A DNA stretch of 25,342 nucleotides from Candidatus Woesebacteria bacterium (lineage in GTDB: Bacteria > Patescibacteriota > Microgenomatia > UBA8517). The stretch is from positions 1 to 25,342 of the forward strand of contig JAUYMM010000028.1 in NCBI GenBank assembly GCA_030699485.1. The letters are read 5' to 3'. The first letter of the stretch is position 1. Each line of letters opens with the position of its first letter. This document shows, in pieces, positions 14,208 to 21,648 of the stretch. A program made the position numbers and the translations under genes. The notes under the pieces were generated by a model that was not told the DNA's origin, did not search any database, and saw nothing but the letters and a program-made list of their open reading frames with translations.

Positions 14208-15272
14208 ATGGAAAGAATAAATTTAGCAAATATTAACGAGAAGAGTGTGAGGGAAGCGAAGTCGATAGTTTATCAAATGGCCAGAGATTACTCTCCATTA
14301 ATTGGTTTAGATTTTGACAAGCAAATATTACCAGATCTTGCTAATTTTAATTTTTGGGAAGTCGATTATTTAACAGGTAGTGAATGGGGTTTAAGCATAA
14401 TGGACGCTTACAGATGCCTTGTGGATGTTCACAGAACAACTCAAATCATGGGCGGTATAAAAGAAACAATAGATTCACTCAGGGTTCAGGGTAAAAAAGA
14501 AATATATGCAATTGACGCTGGAACAGGAACTGGTGTCTTTTCAATCTATATGGCAGCTTTAGGTGTTGACAAGATTTTCGCACTAGAATTAAATGAAAAA
14601 ACAGCTGAGCTTGCCGAAAAGTATATAGCAAGTTATGGTTTAACTGATAAAATTAAAGTAATTGTCGGAGATGCCACAAAGATGGACATACCAGAGTTGC
14701 ACACCAGACCAGCGGATATTTTAGTTTCAGAAAACCTATCAGGTGGACTTTTTGCAGAACCTCAATTCCAAATTATTAATCACTTATCGAAATTTTTAAA
14801 CCTTGAAGCGCCAATCTTGCCATTCAAAGCTAATCTTTCAGTTGGTGTCGGATATGGATATTGGGATAAAGTTGATTGGAATAATAAAACCCCCAGAATC
14901 GAAATCGCAGCAAGAAGGGTGCCAAACATAACAGATTATCTAAATGGTGTGGAATTTGCATCAGTTTTATCAGAGAGTGGAATGTCTGTTCCAAGAATTA
15001 CGAATGACGTAACTGTAAATGCAGAAACACCTGCAAATACTCTTTTGATTTCAACCTTTTTTCAAATCAATAAAACTGGAATTAAATATGAACTTACACC
15101 AAACTCTGCCGAGTTTTTAGGCAAAACAAGTGCAATTAAGCTTCCAAACAATGCTATTCCACAAAACGGTAAATTAAATGTTAAATTTAATTATGAAGCT
15201 GGTTTTAGTATAAAAAATAATCCAGATTCACTGACAGTAAACGGTAATTTGATTACCTTAAAGGATAGATAA
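14208..15272 (+). CDS. PRMT-like SAM-dependent methyltransferase
   Basis: A 354-residue class I methyltransferase. SAM-binding motif I is AIDAGTGTGVFSIYMAALG (about residues 101-119), followed by the acidic FALELNEKTAE strand and VIVGDATKMDIP. After the fourth strand comes ADILVSENLSGGLFAEPQ, with glutamates at 175 and 184. Their spacing of nine equals the double-E loop of eukaryotic protein arginine methyltransferases (E144/E153 in PRMT1). The upstream VDVHRTTQIMGGI also recalls the D..R...Y..AI helix of PRMTs. The C-terminal ~150 residues look beta-rich, as in the PRMT barrel, but I see no clear THW loop. Arginine methylation is thus possible but unproven. It leads an operon with a peptidase and MBL hydrolase. 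Confidence 0.75.
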   Translation: MERINLANINEKSVREAKSIVYQMARDYSPLIGLDFDKQILPDLANFNFWEVDYLTGSEWGLSIMDAYRCLVDVHRTTQIMGGIKETIDSLRVQGKKEIYAIDAGTGTGVFSIYMAALGVDKIFALELNEKTAELAEKYIASYGLTDKIKVIVGDATKMDIPELHTRPADILVSENLSGGLFAEPQFQIINHLSKFLNLEAPILPFKANLSVGVGYGYWDKVDWNNKTPRIEIAARRVPNITDYLNGVEFASVLSESGMSVPRITNDVTVNAETPANTLLISTFFQINKTGIKYELTPNSAEFLGKTSAIKLPNNAIPQNGKLNVKFNYEAGFSIKNNPDSLTVNGNLITLKDR

Positions 15273-15276
15273 TAAA

Positions 15277-16431
15277 ATGTCTCAACACGAAAAACTCTTA
15301 AACGATTTAATAGAAATAAAATCTTACTCTGGCGAAGAAGAAAAAATACGTGATTTTATTTATGGGTGGTTTGAAGAAAAAGGAATTGAAAGTTTTATTC
15401 AAGACGAAAACTTGGTTGTTCATTTCAACGGAAAAGATCAATCTAAGGCGTTTATTTTCAACTCCCACATGGACACAGTTTCAAAAGGGGATCAAGAATG
15501 GAAATATGGTCCATGGACACCAACTATTGAAGGTGACAAGTTAGTTGGTTTAGGTGCATCTGATATGAAGGGTGGCCTCGTCGCATCAATGTTACTCGCA
15601 GAAAAAATGCATAAAAAAGGTAAGCCTCAAACAGATATGTGGTTTACATATGTTGTCAAAGAAGAACAAGATGGGAGTGGTACTCAAAGCTTTGCTGATT
15701 GGTTTAATAAAAATGGTTACCCACAAAAATATACTGATGTTGCAGGAATTTTTACAGAACCTACAAACCTAAAGGAAATTGAGCATGGACATAGAGGTAA
15801 TCTTTTTCTTAAAATTACTGCAATCGGTGATTCGGGGCATGGCGCTAGACCACATTTAATTCAAAAGCATTCTGTTCGTGAAATTATTAGATTTTCAGAT
15901 ATTCTACAAGAACAATTTACAACTTGGAGAAAAGAGTTTAATGATGGAAAATTTGAACCTCCAACTGTTGGTGAAATGACTTCAATTCAAGCAGGTGTTG
16001 CGATAAAAGAAATTAACGGTCAAAAAGTTATTGAGGTTGAATCTCCTAATAAATTTCCGTCAGTTGCTGTTGCAACTTTTGATATTCGTACAACACCTGA
16101 TTTTCATAAAGTTGCATTCGATCGAATTGTAAATCTAGCTAATATAAACGGAATGAAAGTAGAGTATGCATTTCCACCTGGCCCAGCAGGATATACTGAC
16201 ATAAACGAAAAAATAGTTAAGGTGGCAACTGAAATTGTAAAGGATGCCAAACTTACTGTTTCTAAAGGTTCCGCTGATTTAGGATTTTTAACAGCACATG
16301 GAATTAAAGCAATTATTTTTGGCCCAGGTATTAAAGAGCAATGTCACAGAGTAAATGAATACACATATCCAGCACAAATTCTAGAAGCTGTCGAAATATA
16401 TAATCAAATCGTAACCACTTGGGCAAAATAA
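15277..16431 (+). CDS. M20-family metallopeptidase (ArgE/DapE-like)
   Basis: A 384-residue zinc hydrolase, the third M20 enzyme in the window. Motifs in order: FNSHMDTVSKG, GLGASDMKGG, VVKEEQDGSG (catalytic Glu pair), FTEPTNLKEIEHGHRGN, the dimerisation-domain GDSGHGARPH, GSADLGFLTAHG and the C-terminal KEQCHRVNEY metal-ligand histidine. It resembles succinyl-diaminopimelate desuccinylase and acetylornithine deacetylase in motif spacing, but these pathways are usually missing from CPR genomes. A general N-acyl amino acid or dipeptide hydrolase is therefore more likely. It starts 4 bases after the methyltransferase stop and lies 6 bases before the MBL gene, so it belongs to that operon. Confidence 0.85.
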   Translation: MSQHEKLLNDLIEIKSYSGEEEKIRDFIYGWFEEKGIESFIQDENLVVHFNGKDQSKAFIFNSHMDTVSKGDQEWKYGPWTPTIEGDKLVGLGASDMKGGLVASMLLAEKMHKKGKPQTDMWFTYVVKEEQDGSGTQSFADWFNKNGYPQKYTDVAGIFTEPTNLKEIEHGHRGNLFLKITAIGDSGHGARPHLIQKHSVREIIRFSDILQEQFTTWRKEFNDGKFEPPTVGEMTSIQAGVAIKEINGQKVIEVESPNKFPSVAVATFDIRTTPDFHKVAFDRIVNLANINGMKVEYAFPPGPAGYTDINEKIVKVATEIVKDAKLTVSKGSADLGFLTAHGIKAIIFGPGIKEQCHRVNEYTYPAQILEAVEIYNQIVTTWAK

Positions 16432-16437
16432 ATCATC

Positions 16438-17322
16438 ATGCGAAAAGAATTTGAAAATAAAACCGAATATTCTAAAACAGAAATAGAAAAATGGTTTGAC
16501 TATTCAAAAGATACGGAAATTGAGAACGATGTGGTATGGATTAACGAACCCCACCATTTTGAGGATGTATATGCATTTCTCGTTCAGGGCAGTTCTAAAG
16601 ACCTACTAATTGACACAGGTATGGGTATTGGGAAAATTTCTAATGTACTAAAACAGAATCGAAAATCAAATAAAGAATTAATTGTTGCCAATACCCATTG
16701 GCATTTTGACCACATCGGTGGAAATTCGGAATTTGAAAAAGTCTTGGTTCCAAATAATTCTAATGAAATTAGGGGGATTGAAAAAGGTTGGAGTAAAATG
16801 GAAATGTCTAAATACTTTTTCTTTGATGGTTTTTGGCACGGAGGTGCTCCGAGTTTTTTCAACACAGAAAGTTTTGGAATTACAGGTTACACAAATACTG
16901 TAAAAATGCCTGAAGAGATTAATCTTGATAATAGAATAATTATTCCAATTGAAACACCTGGGCACACTCCAGGTAGTTTATCTTTTTTTGATTCTACAAA
17001 TGGTCTTTTATTTACTGGAGACTTACTTTACGAAGGTCCATTGTACGCATTTGAACAGGAGAGCAACCCTGATGACTACCTAGAAAGCCTTAAAATTATT
17101 TCTAAATTACAAATTGAAACTATTTACCCTGGACATAATCACTCAACAACTAAAGATTTTCCAAATTTAATTAATGAGGCAATATCACTATTTGAAAGAG
17201 CTAAAAATAAAGAAGTTTGGGATTCTGATGGTGAATTTAGCGGTACTGTTGAATATCAACACCCAGAAATAAATAACGGCAGAAGACTAAAGATAATTGT
17301 TAGTAAAGATTATGTTAAGTAG
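16438..17322 (+). CDS. metallo-beta-lactamase-fold hydrolase
   Basis: A 294-residue MBL-fold metal hydrolase. The HxHxDH zinc motif is exact: THWHFDHIGG gives H87, H89, D91 and H92. The third-ligand histidine is in IETPGHTPGS at about 176, the bridging Asp is in LLFTGDLLY at about 197, and a final histidine lies in IYPGHNHS. This set resembles glyoxalase-II-like and related thioester or lactone hydrolases rather than nucleases. A segment of about 60 residues between the first and third motifs, rich in aromatics, probably shapes the active site. It is the last gene of the methyltransferase-peptidase-MBL operon, ending 20 bases before the promoter of the arginine leader. Confidence 0.85.
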   Translation: MRKEFENKTEYSKTEIEKWFDYSKDTEIENDVVWINEPHHFEDVYAFLVQGSSKDLLIDTGMGIGKISNVLKQNRKSNKELIVANTHWHFDHIGGNSEFEKVLVPNNSNEIRGIEKGWSKMEMSKYFFFDGFWHGGAPSFFNTESFGITGYTNTVKMPEEINLDNRIIIPIETPGHTPGSLSFFDSTNGLLFTGDLLYEGPLYAFEQESNPDDYLESLKIISKLQIETIYPGHNHSTTKDFPNLINEAISLFERAKNKEVWDSDGEFSGTVEYQHPEINNGRRLKIIVSKDYVK

Positions 17323-17342
17323 ACACATTAAAACCCTAAAAT

Positions 17343-17371
17343 TTGACAAATTAAGGTTATAGGTATATATT
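17343..17371 (+). promoter_or_regulatory. promoter of the Arg-leader, deiminase-family and argS operon
   Basis: Exact TTGACA (17343-17348) and TATATT (17366-17371) are separated by 17 bases, nearly identical in layout to the promoter at 14172. Transcription would start at about 17378, some 10 bases before the leader-peptide ATG. Confidence 0.75.
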
Positions 17372-17388
17372 TCACAGTAATCCTAAAT

Positions 17389-17442
17389 ATGAATAGTTTT
17401 AGATTAAACAGAATTAATAGAAGGAGACGTACCGGTCTCTGA
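17389..17442 (+). CDS. putative arginine attenuator leader peptide
   Basis: A 17-codon frame, MNSFRLNRINRRRRTGL then TGA, begins about 10 bases into the transcript. Six codons are arginine, four of them in a row (AGA AGG AGA CGT at 17419-17430). The run overlaps the 5' arm of a hairpin, GGAGAC (17423-17428) with GTCTCT (17435-17440). An intrinsic terminator follows, then an arginine-deiminase-family gene and argS. This is the classical layout of ribosome-mediated attenuation by charged tRNA-Arg. The codon content matches the operon, which makes chance unlikely. Confidence 0.7.
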   Translation: MNSFRLNRINRRRRTGL

Positions 17443-17447
17443 TTTAT

Positions 17448-17472
17448 AACCCGCCTTTGTAGCGGGTTTTTT
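17448..17472 (+). terminator. intrinsic attenuator terminator before the deiminase-family gene
   Basis: AACCCGC (17448-17454) pairs with GCGGGTT (17462-17468) around a 7-base loop and ends in six T. It lies between the leader peptide and the next ATG at 17485, with too little room for another promoter. The downstream operon must be expressed by read-through. A competing antiterminator is weak by eye: CGGT at 17433-17436 with ACCCG at 17449-17453, one base bulged. Confidence 0.85.
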
Positions 17473-17484
17473 AATGAATTAAAT

Positions 17485-18687
17485 ATGGAAAGACTAATAA
17501 ATAAAGAAAAATTAGGAGTATTTGAAGAAACTGCTCAATTAAAAAAAGTTATTATGTGGGGACGTCCAAGTACCGAAGCTGTATTAGCTCAACTCTTGCC
17601 TAAGGAAATAAGTTGTTTTGAATTTGATTTTATAGTACCAACAGCAAGAATAGAATTTGTCAATGCAAAACATCTACTTGAAACACAGGGTGTAGAAGTA
17701 GTTTGTGTAAAGGATTTACTTGCACAAATGATAACGGCAAAAGGAATAAAACCGAGAGTAAATTTAGAAACACTTAAAAGCGAACTAAAAGAAAAAGGGT
17801 ATGAATATTCCGAAAAGTACAAGGGTAAGGAAATTTCTAGTCGGGAAGTTCTTGAGTGGATAGACCCTATCCTAACCGAAGATATTAAAGAATATGGGGA
17901 AAATAATGCCATTATAATAAATGACATGTTGTCTTTACAATCAAAAAATGGACTCCCCTTAGCTAATGTGATATATGCAAGAGATCAGTCAAATCTTTTG
18001 GGGAATGTATGGGTATGGTCGTCAATGGAACACGATATTAGAAAAGACGAAGTTAGGTTGTATAAAGATATTCTCAGCTGGTCAGGAATTGTTAATTCAC
18101 AAGTAATAGAAATACAAGTTACAGAAGACGCTAGATTTGAGGGCGGTGACGGAATAGTTCATAATGGTATTTGTTACATTGGAGTTGGCGGAAGAACGAA
18201 TTTAAGAGGGGTTTCGCAAGTTGCACCCGCAATACTTGCACAGGGTTTAAGAGTCGTTGCTGTTTATGATGGAAAAAGAACTAGAAAAGAAGAACCAGAA
18301 ATGGATGCTATGCACCTTGACACTTTTTGGATGCCATGTGGTGAAAATAAGGTTGTAGTTTGTGGAGATGAATCAAAAAGGAGAAGATTTATTGAACTTA
18401 CCATGGATAACAATAACTTAAAAATATCTAGAAATGGAATGTTTTCAGATCATCTAAAAACTGTTGGCATGGAATTAATTCCACTTACAAAGTATGAACA
18501 ATTACATTATGCACCAAATTTTGTGAATATAAATAATAAAACAGTTGATTTATCACTTTCTGACAAGAATGGATTAATTGAGGAGTTAGGCTCAGCAGGT
18601 ATTAAGGTCGAATCCGCAAATTTAGTGGAAATTACTAAAGCTTATGGTGGATTGCATTGCATGACAGCTGCTATAAAAAGGGGGTAA
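17485..18687 (+). CDS. arginine-deiminase-family (guanidino-modifying) enzyme
   Basis: A 400-residue amidinotransferase-superfamily enzyme resembling arginine deiminase, which hydrolyses L-arginine to citrulline and ammonia. Catalytic elements all match Pseudomonas aeruginosa ADI as I recall it: YARD (D167), FEGGD (E219, D222), HLD (H277, D279) and GGLHCMT (nucleophile C392). Substrate-binding N161, R186 and R237 also appear conserved. The arginine normally five residues before the nucleophile (R401 in ADI) is tyrosine here (Y387), so the substrate may be a modified arginine or another guanidino compound. It is co-transcribed with argS behind an arginine-codon leader; the genes are 1 base apart. 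No carbamate kinase or ornithine carbamoyltransferase is nearby. Confidence 0.8.
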   Translation: MERLINKEKLGVFEETAQLKKVIMWGRPSTEAVLAQLLPKEISCFEFDFIVPTARIEFVNAKHLLETQGVEVVCVKDLLAQMITAKGIKPRVNLETLKSELKEKGYEYSEKYKGKEISSREVLEWIDPILTEDIKEYGENNAIIINDMLSLQSKNGLPLANVIYARDQSNLLGNVWVWSSMEHDIRKDEVRLYKDILSWSGIVNSQVIEIQVTEDARFEGGDGIVHNGICYIGVGGRTNLRGVSQVAPAILAQGLRVVAVYDGKRTRKEEPEMDAMHLDTFWMPCGENKVVVCGDESKRRRFIELTMDNNNLKISRNGMFSDHLKTVGMELIPLTKYEQLHYAPNFVNINNKTVDLSLSDKNGLIEELGSAGIKVESANLVEITKAYGGLHCMTAAIKRG

Positions 18688-18688
18688 A

Positions 18689-20626
18689 ATGAAAGCAGAA
18701 CGAAACAACATGACTGACAATAACCCTTTGTATATTATTCAAAAAACAGAAAATCAATTGATCAAAGCTATTGAGTCTCAATTGGTAAACAAGAATCAAA
18801 CTCCAAATATTATTGAGGCTCCACTTTCCACAGGTTTTGATTATGGTATTAATCTTACAAGTTTAGCTAGTCAAGAAGGATTATCGCCCCACGATCTAGC
18901 CTTACAGATAGCAAATACTATTGACGGAGCTGAAGCTGTAGGATCGTTTTTGAATTTTAAATTAAATATGTCTGAATTTGGTCATTCGGTAGTGGATCAA
19001 ATCTTAGATATGAAATCTGATTATGGTAAAGAAAATGAAGGAAACGGACAAAGAGTGGTTATTGATATGTCTTCTCCGAATATCGCAAAAAGAATGAGCT
19101 ATGGTCATTTACGATCTACAATTATTGGTGATGCTTTGGCAAATCTCCATAGGTCAGCAGGATACGAAGTTATTCGTGATAACCATATTGGCGACTGGGG
19201 AACGCAATTTGGCAAGTTAATCGTTGCAATTAAAAATTGGGGCAATGAGCAAGAATTATTAACTTCAGATGATCCTATTGGTGTACTTCAAGATTTGTAC
19301 GTTAAATTTCATTCAGAAGAAGAAACTGAAAAAGGTGTTTTAAGAGAAGAAGCTAAACAAAAAATTGCTCTACATAGTGTTGAATCAATAACTGGATTAA
19401 AAGAAACAATTGAAACAATAAGTCAAGAAATAATGACTAGAAAGAAAATACCTAAAATTGAATTAGATATGACAAAAATAACTGAAGATGCATTAGATAG
19501 AGTAATCGTCACAAGTCTAGAAAAAGAAGGCAGAAATTGGTTTTTGAAACTTGAAAAAGGTAATAAAGAAGCTCGAAGACTTTGGAAACTTTGTATTGAC
19601 CTGTCACTAAAGGAATTTAACCAAATATATGAAGTGCTGGGTGTTAATTTTGAAGAATCGTTTGGTGAAAGTTTCTATGAAGGAATGCTTACAGATGTTA
19701 TTAACAAGGTGTCATCAAGTAAGGCGGGGCATATTAGCAATGGAGCATTAGTGATTGATATGGAAGATAAAGGATTAGGCGTTGCGATTGTACAAAAATC
19801 TGACGGAGCAAGTGTTTATATGACCAGAGATTTGGCTTGTGCAATTTACCGTGAGGAGGAAATGAAAGCTGATAAAGCAATTTATGTTGTTGGGGATGAT
19901 CAAAAACAATATTTTGAACAGCTTTTTGAAGCTCTAACTAGGTTGGATTACAAAATCGGTAAAAATTCCGTTCATGTCTATTTTGGAATGGTAAGTTTAC
20001 CAGAAGGCAAAATGTCGACTAGAAAAGGTAGAGTAATTTTATTAAAAGATGTCTTAAATGAAGGCTTTAAAAAGGCGAAAGATGTTATTGAAAAGAAAAG
20101 TCCAGAACTGAATAAAAATGAAGCGCTTAAAAATGAAATTGTCAGACAGGTTGCTGTTGGGTCTTTGAAGTGGAATGATTTATGCCAAGATCCTAGAAAA
20201 TCAATTATATTTAATTGGGATAAAGCATTAAATTTTGACGGAAACTCAGCTCCATATGTTCAATACACCGCAGTTAGAGCAAATAGTATTATAGAAACGT
20301 CAGAGATAGACATAATCTCGCTACTAAAAAACAATGTTAATTCAAAGAAGGATTATCAAGAAGCTTCTGAGAAAGCATTAATTAGACAATTGGCAAATTT
20401 TCCTAGTGCAATTAAAGATGGATTAGATAATAATTCACCAGCAAAAATAGCTTCTTATGTATTTGAACTTGCCAAAAGATTTAATTCTTTTTACGGTAAA
20501 AATAGAGTCTTGGGTATCGACGATGAAAACATAGCTTCATCTCGTTTGAAACTTGTAGCAGCTACATCTCAAACAATTAAAAACTCGCTTGCAATTTTAG
20601 GCATTGAAGTTCCTCTAAAAATGTAG
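18689..20626 (+). CDS. argS: arginyl-tRNA synthetase
   Basis: Charges tRNA-Arg in the cytoplasm; class I. The N-terminal additional domain occupies about residues 1-120. The HIGH-type motif is SSPNIAKRMSYGHLRST, then HIGDWGTQFG. The KMSKS-type loop is EGKMSTRKGRV. The C-terminal DALR anticodon-binding domain starts near SAPYVQYTAVRANS. At 645 residues it is longer than the usual 550-590, with extra sequence in the connective region around residues 190-290. A GGGGG stretch lies 4 bases before the ATG at 18689; an alternative start, MTDNNP, is at 18710. It is read behind the arginine leader, which fits tRNA-Arg-responsive control. Its stop lies 27 bases before nusB. Confidence 0.95.
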   Translation: MKAERNNMTDNNPLYIIQKTENQLIKAIESQLVNKNQTPNIIEAPLSTGFDYGINLTSLASQEGLSPHDLALQIANTIDGAEAVGSFLNFKLNMSEFGHSVVDQILDMKSDYGKENEGNGQRVVIDMSSPNIAKRMSYGHLRSTIIGDALANLHRSAGYEVIRDNHIGDWGTQFGKLIVAIKNWGNEQELLTSDDPIGVLQDLYVKFHSEEETEKGVLREEAKQKIALHSVESITGLKETIETISQEIMTRKKIPKIELDMTKITEDALDRVIVTSLEKEGRNWFLKLEKGNKEARRLWKLCIDLSLKEFNQIYEVLGVNFEESFGESFYEGMLTDVINKVSSSKAGHISNGALVIDMEDKGLGVAIVQKSDGASVYMTRDLACAIYREEEMKADKAIYVVGDDQKQYFEQLFEALTRLDYKIGKNSVHVYFGMVSLPEGKMSTRKGRVILLKDVLNEGFKKAKDVIEKKSPELNKNEALKNEIVRQVAVGSLKWNDLCQDPRKSIIFNWDKALNFDGNSAPYVQYTAVRANSIIETSEIDIISLLKNNVNSKKDYQEASEKALIRQLANFPSAIKDGLDNNSPAKIASYVFELAKRFNSFYGKNRVLGIDDENIASSRLKLVAATSQTIKNSLAILGIEVPLKM

Positions 20627-20638
20627 ACAGAAATCGTA

Positions 20639-20644
20639 TATAAT
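20639..20644 (+). promoter_or_regulatory. -10 box upstream of nusB
   Basis: Exact TATAAT lies 9 bases before the nusB ATG, predicting a 5' untranslated region of about 3 bases. No good -35 box stands at 16-18 bases. The nusB stub at 3443 has no such box, so intact nusB may now be driven by a promoter at the block's right edge. Confidence 0.5.
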
Positions 20645-20649
20645 GATTC

Positions 20650-20684
20650 AAATATGAAAACAGCTACTGACCCAAGGCATTTGA
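20650..20684 (+). repeat. right copy of 35-bp direct repeat (nusB 5' end)
   Basis: The partner of 3439-3473, identical at 32 of 35 positions. This copy is the true start of nusB. The pair bounds the 17.2-kb accessory block and may mark the site of its insertion. Confidence 0.8.
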
Positions 20685-21007
20685 GAAGGAGGATTGCAAT
20701 TAAATCTCTATTTGCAGAAAGTTTTACAAAACAAAAAAATGTCCCTGATATGGTTATTGAAATTAAAAAGCAAACTAAAAAAATTAATAAAATTATAGTT
20801 GACTCTGCTCCAACATGGCCTATTGAAAAAATTAACAGAATTGACCTAGCTATCCTTCATTTAGCTATATATGAACTACTAAATGAAGACGTGCCAGCAA
20901 AAGTTGTAATTGATGAAGCAGTGGAACTTGCTAAGGAATATGGCTCAGAGAGCTCTGGTTCATTTGTTAATGGAGTATTAGGAACAGTATATGATCAAAT
21001 TTCTTAA
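20654..21007 (+). CDS. nusB: transcription antitermination factor NusB
   Basis: A small all-helical RNA-binding factor that joins NusE (S10) on boxA RNA to keep rRNA transcription processive. It has 117 residues, short for the family (130-160). The N-terminus DPRHLRRRIAIKSLFAESF matches the family's first helix, and the C-terminal half carries INRIDLAILHLAIYELL and AKVVIDEAVELAKEYGSESSGSFVNGVLG, which is diagnostic. It overlaps rnc by 17 bases. A truncated copy of its first ten codons sits after rpmF at 3443, suggesting rpmF-nusB adjacency before the accessory block arrived. Confidence 0.92.
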   Translation: MKTATDPRHLRRRIAIKSLFAESFTKQKNVPDMVIEIKKQTKKINKIIVDSAPTWPIEKINRIDLAILHLAIYELLNEDVPAKVVIDEAVELAKEYGSESSGSFVNGVLGTVYDQIS

Positions 21008-21641
21008 CCAAAATTTACTAAAACAAGCATTAACTCATAGATCGTGGGTAAATGAAAACACCAAAAATAATGGTACTAATGAAAGACTTGAATTTTTGGG
21101 AGACGCTATTTTAGAATTTGTTGTATCACTTTCAATTTATAATAAATTCCCAAACGAAGAAGAGGGTTATTTAACTGCACTGCGAGCAAACTTAGTAAAT
21201 ACCAAAAATTTAAGCCAAGTTGCAGAAAAATTAAACTTAGGTGTAGATATTTATCTTTCAAAAGGTGAAGAGGAAGGTGGAGGAAGAACAAATCCATCAC
21301 TTCTGGCTGACACTGTAGAGGCTGTTATTGGAGCATTGTATTTAGATCAGGGAATAGAAGCTGTCGAAGATTTTATTGGAAAATATATCTTAATCGACGT
21401 TGACAAAAAAGCAAAGGCACCTTTAAAAGATCCCAAAAGTTTGCTCCAAGAAAAAGTTCAATCAAAAAATCAGGGAGCTCCTAAATACCAAGTAGTTTCA
21501 GAAATAGGACCAGATCACAATAAAAAGTTCACAGTTGAAGTTATAATTAACGGCAAAGCTGGTTCTAGGGGAGTTGGAAAAAGTAAATCAGAAGCAGAAC
21601 AAGATGCAGCTTCCAACACACTTAAAGATATGTTAAAATAA
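20991..21641 (+). CDS. rnc: ribonuclease III
   Basis: A double-stranded-RNA endonuclease for rRNA and mRNA processing. The catalytic signature ERLEFLGDAILEFVVS (about residues 31-46) is complete, and the second acidic site is in LLADTVEAVIGALYLDQG. A C-terminal double-stranded-RNA-binding domain runs from about residue 145 (DPKSLLQEKVQ) to EQDAASNTLKDML. At 216 residues it is near the usual ~225. The start used overlaps nusB by 17 bases. The first residues (FLNQNLLKQALTHRSW) match the family's start, so the overlap is probably real. It is followed by rpsP after 7 bases. Confidence 0.95.
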   Translation: MIKFLNQNLLKQALTHRSWVNENTKNNGTNERLEFLGDAILEFVVSLSIYNKFPNEEEGYLTALRANLVNTKNLSQVAEKLNLGVDIYLSKGEEEGGGRTNPSLLADTVEAVIGALYLDQGIEAVEDFIGKYILIDVDKKAKAPLKDPKSLLQEKVQSKNQGAPKYQVVSEIGPDHNKKFTVEVIINGKAGSRGVGKSKSEAEQDAASNTLKDMLK

Positions 21642-21648
21642 CTTCATT

